A stretch of 64,000 nt of DNA from Paenibacillus sp. Soil522 (GTDB lineage: Bacteria > Bacillota > Bacilli > Paenibacillales > Paenibacillaceae). The position numbers were made by a program, and so were the translations under genes. The stretch spans positions 1,326-65,325 of the forward strand of contig NZ_LMRV01000028.1 in assembly GCF_001428245.1 (NCBI RefSeq). The letters run 5' to 3'. Shown one piece after another: positions 6,992 through 15,619 of the stretch (its first letter is position 1; each line of letters opens with the position of its first letter). The notes beneath the pieces were generated by a model. The model searched no databases, was not told the origin of the DNA, and was given only the letters and a program-made list of their open reading frames with translations.

Positions 6992-7774
6992 TTACAGCAC
7001 CGCGGAAATTCCGCCGTCAATGTTAACGGAGGTCCCCGTCACGAACGATGCCGCCTCGGAAACGAGGAAGCCAATGACATTGGCCGCTTCCTGCGCATTG
7101 CCAATCCGTCCAAGCGGTATGCCATGACGCGCGTCGGCCGCGAATTCATCCCAACTTAGCTCGGGGGCTTTGGCTTGCCACATCCGCTCAATTTGTGCGC
7201 TGCGAATGAGCCCGATGCATACCGCGTTTACGCGTATGCGGTCAGCAGCCAGGTCCTTGCTCATCGCTTTGGTGAGCGCAAGCCCTGCCGCACGGCTAAC
7301 GGAGGTTGGCAGCGAGGAAGCGCCGGGAGTTTTTCCGCCGACCGCGGTTACATTGACGATAGCTCCGCCGCCAGCTTGTCGCATATGAGGCAGCACCGCT
7401 CGCGAAAATTGAACGGCTCCGAAAAGCTTCAAATCAAGGTCCGCCGTCCAAGCATCCGTCTCGACCTGCTCGAAAGGACGAGCTGCAGACGTGCCCGCAT
7501 TATTAACGAGAATGTTGACGCCTCCAAAGCGCGCCACTGTCTCCGCAACCGCCCGTGCGGCCTCCTCAGGCCTCGATACGTCAGCACTAATTGCTAAAGC
7601 GTCTTTACCTGTCTGCTCCTTGATTTGCTCCGCCGATCTGCGCAGCGACTCTGCCTCCCTGGCGACGATTGTTACCTCAGCGCCTTCGGCAGCCAGCAGC
7701 AATGCCGTTGCCAGTCCAATCCCCTTGCTTCCGCCCGTAATGATCGCTACCTTTCCTTTTAACCCAAGCTCCAT
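6992..7774 (-). CDS. SDR-fold protein with altered catalytic residues
   Basis: This 260-residue protein has the classical short-chain dehydrogenase fold. The cofactor motif TGGSKGIG lies near residues 12-19, NNAG is present near residue 90, and the C-terminal FVTGTSVNIDGG is normal. The catalytic motif YxxxK is replaced by TSVSR, and the catalytic serine position reads NVTAVGG. The enzyme is therefore either catalytically different or inactive; I recall a subgroup with a similar TSVSRAAG stretch but cannot verify it. The ATG at 7774 is chosen because GAGGGG lies 11 bases upstream; a start at 7801 is less likely. It is the last gene of a three-gene minus-strand cluster. Confidence 0.85.
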   Translation of the reverse strand: MELGLKGKVAIITGGSKGIGLATALLLAAEGAEVTIVAREAESLRRSAEQIKEQTGKDALAISADVSRPEEAARAVAETVARFGGVNILVNNAGTSAARPFEQVETDAWTADLDLKLFGAVQFSRAVLPHMRQAGGGAIVNVTAVGGKTPGASSLPTSVSRAAGLALTKAMSKDLAADRIRVNAVCIGLIRSAQIERMWQAKAPELSWDEFAADARHGIPLGRIGNAQEAANVIGFLVSEAASFVTGTSVNIDGGISAVL

Positions 7775-7803
7775 CGTATGATTCGCCCCTCTTCTGCCCA
7801 TTG

Positions 7804-8214
7804 CTATTTTTGAACCGTCTCTATCACCTTTTGCACTTCATTGTTAATATCGACCTCCGTATCGGCAGGTAAATTCACGATAAAGATACCTCCGAATACT
7901 TGCTGGGACTTGCCCTGCCAATTACGGATTTTATTTTTTAAAATTTTCAGCTCCACCGAATAAATGACTTCTTTGCTAAGCAGCCAGTTGTGTCTGGTAT
8001 ACCTTGATTTTTCAATTGTTTCTATGTATAAGGAAACATCGTTAGACGGTTTTACACGGATGACGTCGCCGAAAGCAACGTTTTCTGTAAAAACAGGATT
8101 TTCCTCGATTCTATAAATATCATCATCCAATTGAATGACATCTAATACTTCAACCTCTCGGCCAACACCATCGAAGCAGAGTTGCAGTTCTATAAAATCT
8201 TGAATGCTCTTCAC
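7804..8214 (-). CDS. Hypothetical protein, DUF4265-like pattern
   Basis: This is a 136-residue soluble protein. The stretch DIYRIEENPVFTENVAFGDV resembles DUF4265-type proteins (Y-x-hydrophobic-x-N-x-P-F ... GD-hydrophobic), but only loosely. The start is a GTG at 8214; the only purine-rich signal nearby overlaps it, so the start is uncertain. It sits about 30 bases before the SDR-like gene and 37 bases after the monooxygenase-like gene, suggesting one transcript. The function is unknown. Confidence 0.65.
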   Translation of the reverse strand: MKSIQDFIELQLCFDGVGREVEVLDVIQLDDDIYRIEENPVFTENVAFGDVIRVKPSNDVSLYIETIEKSRYTRHNWLLSKEVIYSVELKILKNKIRNWQGKSQQVFGGIFIVNLPADTEVDINNEVQKVIETVQK

Positions 8215-8251
8215 CCTCTATGCCTATTATCAATTTCATTTCTGGAACCCG

Positions 8252-8548
8252 CTAGCTCAGATCCACACAGGTATAATGCTCCACGGTAGGAAATGGATCG
8301 TAGAAGTGATGAAGCAGGCTCTTCCATTCCAAATAGTCTGCCGATCCCCGAAAGCCCTTTGTATGATCCTCCAGCGTTTCCCATCTTACTAGCAATATGT
8401 ATTTCCTGTCTTCTTCTATACATTTCTGAAGCTCGTGGCTAATATAGCCCTTCATCCTGGAAATGATTGCCGAGGCCTTCTTGAAATTACGCTCAAATTC
8501 ATCTGACATTCCCGATTTAACCTGCAATACAGCAACTTCCAGAATCAT
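8252..8548 (-). CDS. Antibiotic biosynthesis monooxygenase (ABM) domain protein
   Basis: This is a 98-residue single-domain protein of the dimeric alpha/beta-barrel (ABM) superfamily: a first strand ILEVAVLQVK, a helix with FERNFKKASAII, the linker GYISHELQKCIE, the strand KYILLVRWETLEDHTKGFRGS, and a C-terminal strand. Members include quinol monooxygenases and haem-degrading enzymes; most are of unknown substrate. The ATG at 8548 has AAAGGA about eight bases upstream; the longer frame to 8623 has no such site. It is the first gene of the cluster with the unknown and SDR-like genes. Confidence 0.8.
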   Translation of the reverse strand: MILEVAVLQVKSGMSDEFERNFKKASAIISRMKGYISHELQKCIEEDRKYILLVRWETLEDHTKGFRGSADYLEWKSLLHHFYDPFPTVEHYTCVDLS

Positions 8549-8666
8549 ATGATCAGTCCTTTCATACCAATCTAGCATATACGAATTGCCCAAAAAACAC
8601 CATATGCGATCCTGTATTTCCATCGTATGACCGAATTTAATGCTTTCTTATCATACAACAAAAAAA

Positions 8667-8683
8667 AGCCCATTCGGGGGCTT
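8667..8683 (-). terminator. Orphan minus-strand terminator
   Basis: AAGCCC and GGGCTT arms with a six-base loop are followed on the minus strand by a run of T. No intact minus-strand gene lies immediately upstream of it, so it may belong to a lost gene. Confidence 0.55.
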
Positions 8684-8774
8684 ACCTGGAAAGCCTCCAT
8701 GTAAATTAGAGAAAGCATCGCAGCGCATTTTCCTGGATGCCATTATGGACAAATTCGAACTTCATTACGGTTGA

Positions 8775-8924
8775 TCATATTATTTTCTAATAATAATTTT
8801 TCTTAATGGAAACATTATTTACTGGCTTATGGGGTTTATTTTTCTGAGGGAATCACCAACCTGGCGTACGTGGGCCGGTCTTGCGATCATTCTAGTAGGA
8901 TTCGTTGTAGCCAAAGGTAAGTAA
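8775..8924 (+). pseudogene. 3' remnant of an EamA/DMT-type transporter
   Basis: An open stretch with no start codon reads WLMGFIFLRESPTW followed by RTWAGLAIILVGFVVAKGK and TAA. This is the usual last-two-helix pattern of drug/metabolite transporters (FLxE-x-xT-x-x-x-W-x-G-x-x-hydrophobic). A stop at 8772-8774 closes the frame upstream and no further transporter sequence is visible. I read it as a decayed gene tail. Confidence 0.7.
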
Positions 8925-8981
8925 CAAGAGAAGGTCTCAGGTGATGAGTATATTCTTGTTCCCTAAGGCTATATTGTAACA

Positions 8982-9155
8982 TTGCAGGATAGAAGGCGGT
9001 TTCTCAGAGACGCAGCGGTCTATCTTGTATGTGCAGGATAGCTGACTTTAAAGCGCTGAATGTCCGCCAAATGAAAAGGCTATCCTGCAATAATGCAAAA
9101 TAGCCAGAAATCCGAAACAAGAAACAGAAATATTGCTGCATTTATGCAACATACA
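8982..9155. repeat. Intergenic cluster of TGCAGGATAG repeats
   Basis: The unit (T)TGCAGGATAG occurs at 8982-8992 and 9032-9041, and its exact inverse GCTATCCTGCA at 9079-9089; related TGCAAAATAG and TTGCTGCATTTATGCAA pieces follow. TGCAGGATAGC (9032-9042) and GCTATCCTGCA (9079-9089) form a perfect 11-base inverted pair 36 bases apart. It looks like a REP-like intergenic element. The stretch holds no gene. Confidence 0.6.
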
Positions 9156-9181
9156 TAGCATCTTAAACGTAATTTAGTCCT

Positions 9182-11272
9182 TTAATCATCGTCATTGTCA
9201 TCTTTGTCGCGGTGACGGCCTTTTCCTTTTTCTGTGTCGTCATCCTTCTTTCTATCTTTTTTCTCTTCTTTTTCTCTTTCTTTCCGCTCCTCTCTATCCT
9301 CCTTCTCTTTGTCTCGCTCACTCTCATTATTCGAATCATCGTTAGAGCTCCATTTATTCCCCTTATCCTTCTTATTTGGCAAAAGATTCGGAGCCTTTGG
9401 AAACGGCATCACCGGCTCATCCTTTAAAGCTTCTGCTAACAACGCATGGAATACGACAGCTGCGGCCTTAGAGCTCGTGGACAAATAGTGGCTGCTGTCG
9501 CTTTGGTCATAACCTAGCCATACCGTGCCTACAAGCTGAGGCGTATAGCCGACAAACCAGTTATCCTTTGCGCTGTAGCCTGACGTTCCCAGCATTTGCG
9601 TCGTGCCGGATTTCCCGGCAAGCGGGCGGTCCCCAAGCGCGGCAGCGATACCCGTTCCCTCCTTAATGACTCCCTCCAGCATGGCTGTCATCATTCGTGC
9701 AATGGCAGGCTCCGTTACCTTCTCGCTGCCCGCGCTCTTCTCGAATTCTGCCAGTACTGTACCATCAGCGGATTCAATGCGGGTAATGGCATGCGCATGC
9801 ATACGTACGCCGTCATTGGCGAATACGCCGAAGGCTTCGGCCATATGAAGCGGCGATACGCCTTCATGCAGACCGCCAAGCGCAAGTCCCAGCGTGCGAT
9901 CCTGCTCCGTCAACGGAATGCCGAAACGCGCTGCGGCATCGATCCCTTTATCGATCCCTATCTCGTTTAACAATTTCACAGCCGGAATATTGTAAGAGTT
10001 AATTAACGCATCATAAAGCGACACCTGTCCGTGAAATGAGCCGTCTGCGTTCTGAGGCTCATAGCCGTTAATACTGATCGGTTCATCAACCACCTCATCG
10101 CTTGGCTTATAACCAAGCTCCAATGCAGGTGTATAAACGGCGATCGGCTTGATCGTTGAGCCCGGCTGACGCTTTAGCTGTGTCGCTCGATTAAAGCCTC
10201 TGAACGGCTGCTCCCCTCTTCCTCCCACCAGCGCTCGAATTCCGCCATCGCGCGGATCGACCAGAACAGCACCGCTTTGGATGAGCTGATCTGCCGCGCT
10301 ATCCGGAAACAGTTCCTCCTGGGCGTAAACCTTCTCCGCCGACTGCTGCATTTTCGTATCCAACTCCGTATAGATTCGCAGTCCGCCTTGCAGCACTTCA
10401 TTTTCTGATAGTCCGTATTGCGACATAGCCTCTCGAATGATTTGATCCACATAATAAGGATAGTTGATGTCATCTACCCGGTTAGGCCTCGAGCTTAACA
10501 ATTGAATGGGCTCACGGAGAGCCTTATTGTAAATATCCTCGCTAATCAACACTTGATCCTTCATTAGCTGAAGGACGACATCCCGTCGTTCACGTGCCTT
10601 ATCCATGTGCTTATAAGGAGTAAGGGCGGATGGCGCTTTTATTAGACCGGCGAGCAGTGCCGCCTCCGCTACCGTAAGCTGCTTCGGCCGCTTGCCGAAA
10701 TATGTATTCGCCGCCCTGTCAATTCCCCAGGCGCCTTCGCCGTAATAGATCTGATTAAGGTACATCCCCATAATTTCCCGCTTGCTGTAGTTTTCCTCAA
10801 TCTTCTTAGCGAGGAGCACCTCGTTCCACTTCCTTGACCAGGTCCGCTCATGCGACAAAAAGACGTTTTTAGCCAGCTGCTGCGTAATCGTGCTGCCGCC
10901 CTGCACCGTACCGCCTGACACGATATTCTTTAAAAAAGCGCGTCCGATCGCCCGCATATCCATTCCATCATGCTCAAAATACCGCCTGTCTTCCACCGCT
11001 ACAACGGCATCCACCATATGCTTCGGTATTTCCGCATATCCAATTTCTTCAATTTTATTGAATGAAATCCGCGTAGCTTCCGTTCCGTTCTTATCATACA
11101 AAATCGTCGCTGCCGGCAGCGGTACATCCAGTTGCCCGATATCCTGCGCGCCGACCAGTAAGCGAAAGGTGATCCATGCGCCCAGGAAAGCAACGATGAG
11201 CAAAGCTGCAGCCATGCGCAGTATGCTTTTTGCCTTTGACTTTTTCATTTTTAAAGCTTGATTGCTTCTCAT
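9182..11272 (-). CDS. Class A penicillin-binding protein (PBP1A family)
   Basis: This is a 696-residue bifunctional cell-wall synthase. After a transmembrane anchor (about 17-40) comes a GT51 transglycosylase domain with EDRRYFEHDGMD and GGSTITQQLAKN. A transpeptidase domain follows with SxxK in GSTIKPI, SxN in SYNIPAVK and KSGTTQ. It polymerises and crosslinks peptidoglycan on the outer face of the membrane. The last about 60 residues are an extreme low-complexity tail of Asp, Glu, Lys, Arg and Asn, probably disordered. The ATG at 11272 has GGGGG seven bases upstream. It appears monocistronic. Confidence 0.95.
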   Translation of the reverse strand: MRSNQALKMKKSKAKSILRMAAALLIVAFLGAWITFRLLVGAQDIGQLDVPLPAATILYDKNGTEATRISFNKIEEIGYAEIPKHMVDAVVAVEDRRYFEHDGMDMRAIGRAFLKNIVSGGTVQGGSTITQQLAKNVFLSHERTWSRKWNEVLLAKKIEENYSKREIMGMYLNQIYYGEGAWGIDRAANTYFGKRPKQLTVAEAALLAGLIKAPSALTPYKHMDKARERRDVVLQLMKDQVLISEDIYNKALREPIQLLSSRPNRVDDINYPYYVDQIIREAMSQYGLSENEVLQGGLRIYTELDTKMQQSAEKVYAQEELFPDSAADQLIQSGAVLVDPRDGGIRALVGGRGEQPFRGFNRATQLKRQPGSTIKPIAVYTPALELGYKPSDEVVDEPISINGYEPQNADGSFHGQVSLYDALINSYNIPAVKLLNEIGIDKGIDAAARFGIPLTEQDRTLGLALGGLHEGVSPLHMAEAFGVFANDGVRMHAHAITRIESADGTVLAEFEKSAGSEKVTEPAIARMMTAMLEGVIKEGTGIAAALGDRPLAGKSGTTQMLGTSGYSAKDNWFVGYTPQLVGTVWLGYDQSDSSHYLSTSSKAAAVVFHALLAEALKDEPVMPFPKAPNLLPNKKDKGNKWSSNDDSNNESERDKEKEDREERKEREKEEKKDRKKDDDTEKGKGRHRDKDDNDDD

Positions 11273-11375
11273 CCGTTTTCCCCCATAATCGTGCTTCTCT
11301 ATTTTCTACATTATTCGTGAAAGGATGTGATTTTTAGTACGTTCGACTCACTTGCCGCTTTTATGCATAAAAAAA

Positions 11376-11406
11376 TGCCAGGGAGCAGTTGCCTGCTCCC
11401 CAGCAT
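11376..11406 (-). terminator. Terminator of the small unknown gene
   Basis: GGGAGCAG and CTGCTCCC form the core stem with a four-base loop, extended by TGC/GCA pairs, followed on the minus strand by a T run. Confidence 0.85.
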
Positions 11407-11423
11407 CTTTTAGACCTATTTGG

Positions 11424-11657
11424 TTAAGCCTGCATTTCGGGATGATAATGCCTGTCGTAAGCTTCCGGCATAGGAGGAATGAAAATCGCCCGCTTGTTCA
11501 CAAATTGCTGATACTGAATTCGAGCTATTTCGTCATCCGGATTTTCTTCCAAATAAATTTCCAGCTCCACTATCGTTTGTTCAATCTCAAACAGAACGTC
11601 CCTCTTTCCGCCGCTTTTCTCCGGGTTCACCCGCAATTGCTCCCATGGTTTGTTCAA
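11424..11657 (-). CDS. Small hypothetical protein
   Basis: I do not recognise this 77-residue hydrophilic protein. It has a glutamate-rich helix (FEIEQTIVELEIYLEENPDD) and a Pro/Tyr/His-containing end (PPMPEAYDRHYHPEMQ). The start is most likely the TTG at 11657, because GGAGG lies eight bases upstream; a longer frame exists but has no ribosome binding site. It is flanked by its own terminator. Confidence 0.65.
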   Translation of the reverse strand: MNKPWEQLRVNPEKSGGKRDVLFEIEQTIVELEIYLEENPDDEIARIQYQQFVNKRAIFIPPMPEAYDRHYHPEMQA

Positions 11658-11833
11658 ATTATCTGCCTCCTGCCGCCCTATTCTATTGTTTTGCAAAAAT
11701 AATGATAGATCTGCAACAATAGGGCTTCATTATCTACTTTATTCAGGACAGCCAAAATTAGAACCGGCAATTCGAAAAAAAGCTTACGGAGCAGAGGTCC
11801 AGGAAATGATACGCGTGTAACTTTAACGCCAAA

Positions 11834-11863
11834 AAAGGCTGGAACATGAATGTTCCAGCCTTT
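11834..11863 (-). terminator. Terminator of the first sugar-importer operon
   Basis: A perfect 13-base stem (AAAGGCTGGAACA / TGTTCCAGCCTTT) with a four-base loop follows the binding-protein gene and is flanked on both sides by A/T-rich runs. Confidence 0.88.
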
Positions 11864-11892
11864 CGTCTCAGAGAGAAGAAGTTACACGAATG

Positions 11893-13476
11893 TTACTTCG
11901 CATTACGCTCAGCATACAGTTTATTTGCTTCATCCGTATATGCCTGACCTCCGGTTTTCAACCATTGCTCAACGAAATCGTCAAACGATTTATCCGTATC
12001 CAATTCTCCTGAAATGGCTTTAACGAAATATTGATCCTGCAACGGCTTTACAACCGTATCATATTGCGTTTTGCTTTCCAGCACGGCAGGTCCAAGAGCG
12101 TCGGTCAACACCTTCACGCCGCTTGTGACTTTATCCCTAAAGGCAATCTTTTCCGTGGACAAGTGATGCTTCATCATAGAAGATACTTTTTGCACGAATG
12201 GATTATAGAACCCTCCAATCCCGAGCTCGGTGCGTTTATCACCGTCGCTATATGCCTCCGTCCATACGGCTACATCCCCATCCATTGTATAGGAAACGCC
12301 TTCCTCGCCGAATACGGTTGTCATATATCCTTCGGTATCGGTCGCCATAAACTCCAGCATTTGTAAAATTTTGATCCGTTTCTTTTCATTTTTCTCTACA
12401 TCAATACCGAACATCAACGGTGCTTGGAGTGCGCCGTTTGCCACGACATACGAATCTCCATTCGGTCCGGTCAGCGCCGTTCCGACGACAAGCTTACGAC
12501 CTTGGTCTATCGATATTTTACCGAAATATCCGTCTGCAAACAGATGATGCCACATGCCGGTGTCAACTATCCCGGTTTTGCCGCTGACGAATTTCTGCTG
12601 AATTTCGCCATTTGTATCCGTAATAAACTCCGGATCAATGATGCCCGCTTTGTACCATTTGTTCAATAGTTTCAATGTTTGTCTTGTTTCTTCCGTGATC
12701 GCCCCGTTTACAAGCTTGCCGTCAGCGCCAACCTTAAACTGATACGGAGCTACGCCAAACGCTCCGAATACCGGGCTGAACATCGAAGGCGTAAAATCCT
12801 TGCCTCTACCAGTCATGCCGTGGGTATCATCCTTACCGTTTTTATCAGGATCATCGAAGGTGAATTTGGTCAGCATATCCTCAAACTCAGTAAGGGTTTT
12901 CGGCGGTTCGGAGAAGCCAATGGCTTCGAGCCAGTCACCGTTGTAGGCTGGCGTAAATCCGGTCGCCCCCGCGTCCCAAACTCTCGGAACGCCCCAGTTC
13001 TTGCTTTGGTATGTTCCTACATCCCATGCGTTCGGAGCAACCGCTTCGAAATCCGCTACGTATTTCGGCATATATTGTCTGATATCTTCAACCGATATGC
13101 TGCCGATGATGCCTTGATTCGCCCATTGAACCATATCGCCTTCTCCCGATGGTGACGGGAAAATATCGGGTATTTCGTTGGAAGCGAGCATGACGTTAAT
13201 TTGTTCCTTCCAGCTCGCGCTTTCGAATCTGACCGTTTTGATCTTGACGTTAAATTTCTCTTCCAAATATTTCACCGCGAAATTATCGTCTGTTTTTGGT
13301 ATATCGGCGACATTAGCTATCGTAATTTCGATAGGCTCCTCCTTGTCCTGCGCCGGCGAAGTGACTTTCGGGGTGTTTCCCGTATTACCGTTGTTGCCGC
13401 TGCAGCCTGTTACAAGAAGAAACATCGACAATACGATGCATGCGATGGCTGACCAAATATTTTTTCTGTTTTTCAA
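11893..13476 (-). CDS. Sugar ABC transporter substrate-binding lipoprotein (LplA type)
   Basis: This 527-residue protein is a family 1 solute-binding lipoprotein. The signal peptide ends at the lipobox LVTGC, followed by a Gly/Asn-rich linker. The length and the SADIPKT/DGYFG-type body match the LplA group common in Paenibacillus, which captures oligosaccharides outside the membrane. The start is a TTG at 13476 with GGGAGG seven bases upstream. It is the third gene of an operon after two permeases (71-base gap) and is followed by a terminator. No ATPase gene is present, as is usual for this group, which shares an MsmX-type ATPase encoded elsewhere. Confidence 0.93.
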   Translation of the reverse strand: MKNRKNIWSAIACIVLSMFLLVTGCSGNNGNTGNTPKVTSPAQDKEEPIEITIANVADIPKTDDNFAVKYLEEKFNVKIKTVRFESASWKEQINVMLASNEIPDIFPSPSGEGDMVQWANQGIIGSISVEDIRQYMPKYVADFEAVAPNAWDVGTYQSKNWGVPRVWDAGATGFTPAYNGDWLEAIGFSEPPKTLTEFEDMLTKFTFDDPDKNGKDDTHGMTGRGKDFTPSMFSPVFGAFGVAPYQFKVGADGKLVNGAITEETRQTLKLLNKWYKAGIIDPEFITDTNGEIQQKFVSGKTGIVDTGMWHHLFADGYFGKISIDQGRKLVVGTALTGPNGDSYVVANGALQAPLMFGIDVEKNEKKRIKILQMLEFMATDTEGYMTTVFGEEGVSYTMDGDVAVWTEAYSDGDKRTELGIGGFYNPFVQKVSSMMKHHLSTEKIAFRDKVTSGVKVLTDALGPAVLESKTQYDTVVKPLQDQYFVKAISGELDTDKSFDDFVEQWLKTGGQAYTDEANKLYAERNAK

Positions 13477-13547
13477 TTTTCTTCCTCCCTTTTTTTGTCC
13501 AACAGTTTATTTAAACAGAATGCCGCAAGTGCATTCCTTAAAAACCT

Positions 13548-14417
13548 TTATCCCTTAAGCGAGCCAACCATGATTCCGTTGTTGAAATGTTTCTGAACAA
13601 ATGGAAACATCAACAGGAGCGGCAGCGCAGTAAGCATAATGACAGCGGCATTGATCGGATCGCCATACCCAATATCTGTTGTGCCTGAAGTAGCAATCAG
13701 TTGAATATCCTCGCCGGTGATGACGAGCCGGCGCAAATACGTTTGCAGCACCATCTTCGACTGATCCTGAATGTACAATACTGCATCGAACCATGCATTC
13801 CATTGCGCTACGACTCCCCACAGCGCAAGCGTCGCCAATACTGGTTTCGATAACGGAAGGACAATGCCGAACAAAATCCGCAGATCGTTAGCCCCGTCGA
13901 TTTTGGCCGAATCCTCTATCTCTTCCGGTATACTCATGAAGAAATTACGGAGAATCAGCATCGAGAACGTGTTGATCAAACCCGGGATAATATAAACCCA
14001 TCGCGAGTCCATCAATCCGAGCCACTTGATCAGGAGAAAGGTTGGAATAAGCCCACCGCTGAAAAACATCGTAACGACGATAAACATCGTATAGAAATTT
14101 CGATGAGGAAGATATTTCCGTGAAAGCGGATAAGCGCACATCGCCATGAAAATTAACGACAGCGCCGTCCCGATAACCGTCCGAAATACCGAATTGCCAA
14201 ACCCGATCCATACCTGCGGTTTCGTCAATACTTTCTCCCATGCGTATAACGATACCTCAAGCGGATAGAGATGGATTCCGTACCTTTGCGATTCTACAGG
14301 GGTGCTAAAGGAAATCGATAACATGTGAATGAAAGGATAAATCATGGTAACGCATAAACCAATGATAAATATAATGAGGATGACCTGAAATATATTTTCT
14401 CCGAAACTTCGTTTCAC
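13548..14417 (-). CDS. Sugar ABC transporter permease (LplC/YtcP type)
   Basis: This is a 289-residue inner-membrane permease of the MalG-like family with six predicted helices. The conserved cytoplasmic EAA loop is seen as EEIEDSAKIDGANDLRILFGIVLPLSKP. It ends in the group-typical VQKHFNNGIMVGSLKG. The start is a GTG at 14417 preceded by AAAGGTG. It follows the LplB-like permease by 27 bases and precedes the binding protein. It imports an oligosaccharide together with these two. Confidence 0.94.
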   Translation of the reverse strand: MKRSFGENIFQVILIIFIIGLCVTMIYPFIHMLSISFSTPVESQRYGIHLYPLEVSLYAWEKVLTKPQVWIGFGNSVFRTVIGTALSLIFMAMCAYPLSRKYLPHRNFYTMFIVVTMFFSGGLIPTFLLIKWLGLMDSRWVYIIPGLINTFSMLILRNFFMSIPEEIEDSAKIDGANDLRILFGIVLPLSKPVLATLALWGVVAQWNAWFDAVLYIQDQSKMVLQTYLRRLVITGEDIQLIATSGTTDIGYGDPINAAVIMLTALPLLLMFPFVQKHFNNGIMVGSLKG

Positions 14418-14444
14418 TGCTCTTCACACCTTTCGGGTCTTTCG

Positions 14445-15419
14445 TTAAACAATGCCTTCCTGTCCCATTTTTTTCACAATATAATTGGTTATCATAACTA
14501 AAGCAAACCCGATCACATTTTTAAACAACCCGACGGCAGTCGTCATACTGAACTGAAAGTTTTGCAGACCAATACGGTAGACATAGGTATCCAAAATGTC
14601 ACCAACCGCATATACATTGGCGTTATATAAATTCAGCACCTGGTCAAAGCCGGCATTCAGAACGCCCCCGATTCGCAATATAAACAAAATGGCGATGACA
14701 GGAAGAATGGATGGAATCGTAATATGCAGCGTTTGCTTCCAGCGATTCGCGCCGTCCATGACGGCAGCCTCATACAACTGCGGATCAATGCCTGCCAAAG
14801 CGGCCAAATATATGATCATTCCCCAACCGACATCCTTCCAGATTGCGGACATGATCAACGATAATTGGAAATAGGCTTCACTTCCCAGAAAATAGATCGG
14901 ATCAAATCCGAACCACTCGATCACATAATTCACAACGCCAGTGTTCGGGGACAACAGCATAACCAATATACCCGAAAGCACAACCCATGAAAAAAAATAA
15001 GGCAAATACGTGAGCGTCTGCGTGAAATTCTTGAACCTCTTGAAACGGACTTCGTTAAATAACAGCGCCAATATGATAGGAGCGGGAAAACCAAAAATAA
15101 TATGATATAAGCTGATCACAACGGTATTCCTCAATACCCTCAAAAAGTCCGGAGACTGAAAAAACAAATATTTAAAGTGCTTTAACCCGACCCAAGGGCT
15201 CCCCCATATTCCGTCCCGGATAAAAAAATCTTTAAAAGCCAATTGAATACCGTAAATGGGACCGTACTCAAAAACAACATACCAGATCAGCGCAGGAAAT
15301 AGCAGCATGAACAAATAGCGGTTCCTCTTATACTGTTTCCAAGTATGCGCCAACTTCGACGTTCTATTGTTACTGATTCTTTTAATACCGCCAAGTTCAG
15401 GGGCGTTTGCCTGATTCAT
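14445..15419 (-). CDS. Sugar ABC transporter permease (LplB/YteP type)
   Basis: This is a 324-residue permease of the MalF-like group, first gene of the importer operon. After a basic N-terminus there are six hydrophobic segments, and the EAA loop reads LYEAAVMDGANRWKQTLHITIPSILP. The ATG at 15419 has AAAGGAG nine bases upstream. Its promoter (15495-15547) carries the shared TTGAAAGAAT/TACAATAG/cre-like architecture seen also before the giant secreted protein and the GH28-like gene. The adjacent AraC-type regulator is the obvious candidate activator. Confidence 0.94.
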   Translation of the reverse strand: MNQANAPELGGIKRISNNRTSKLAHTWKQYKRNRYLFMLLFPALIWYVVFEYGPIYGIQLAFKDFFIRDGIWGSPWVGLKHFKYLFFQSPDFLRVLRNTVVISLYHIIFGFPAPIILALLFNEVRFKRFKNFTQTLTYLPYFFSWVVLSGILVMLLSPNTGVVNYVIEWFGFDPIYFLGSEAYFQLSLIMSAIWKDVGWGMIIYLAALAGIDPQLYEAAVMDGANRWKQTLHITIPSILPVIAILFILRIGGVLNAGFDQVLNLYNANVYAVGDILDTYVYRIGLQNFQFSMTTAVGLFKNVIGFALVMITNYIVKKMGQEGIV

Positions 15420-15494
15420 GTTTGTAAGCTCCTTTCAATTAAATGTGTTTAAGGCGTCGGTTCCTAAGCTCGCTTGACTCCTACTTTACTAAGA

Positions 15495-15547
15495 TGAAAA
15501 CGTTTTTTCTATTGTAAACTCATTTGATTGCTTATACATTCTTTCAA
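15495..15547 (-). promoter_or_regulatory. Shared-regulon promoter C with cre-like site (importer operon)
   Basis: On the minus strand TTGAAAGAAT starts at 15547, TACAATAG begins exactly 31 bases later (15516-15509), and AAAAAACGTTTTCA (15508-15495), a 12-of-14 cre-like element, follows directly. No good -35 hexamer lies 17 bases before TACAAT, suggesting an activator-dependent promoter. The same layout recurs at 25233-25285 and 42444-42497. Confidence 0.65.
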
Positions 15548-15575
15548 ATAGGTTTATAATTTCTTTAATGAAAAA

Positions 15576-15600
15576 ACAGCAACCCGTATTGGGCTGCCGT
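15576..15600 (-). terminator. Terminator of the AraC-type regulator gene
   Basis: GGCAGCCC pairs with GGGTTGCT (with G-U pairs) around a five-base loop and is followed on the minus strand by a T run. It separates the regulator from the importer promoter. Confidence 0.75.
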
Positions 15601-15619
15601 TTTATTGGGGGAAGCTGCG

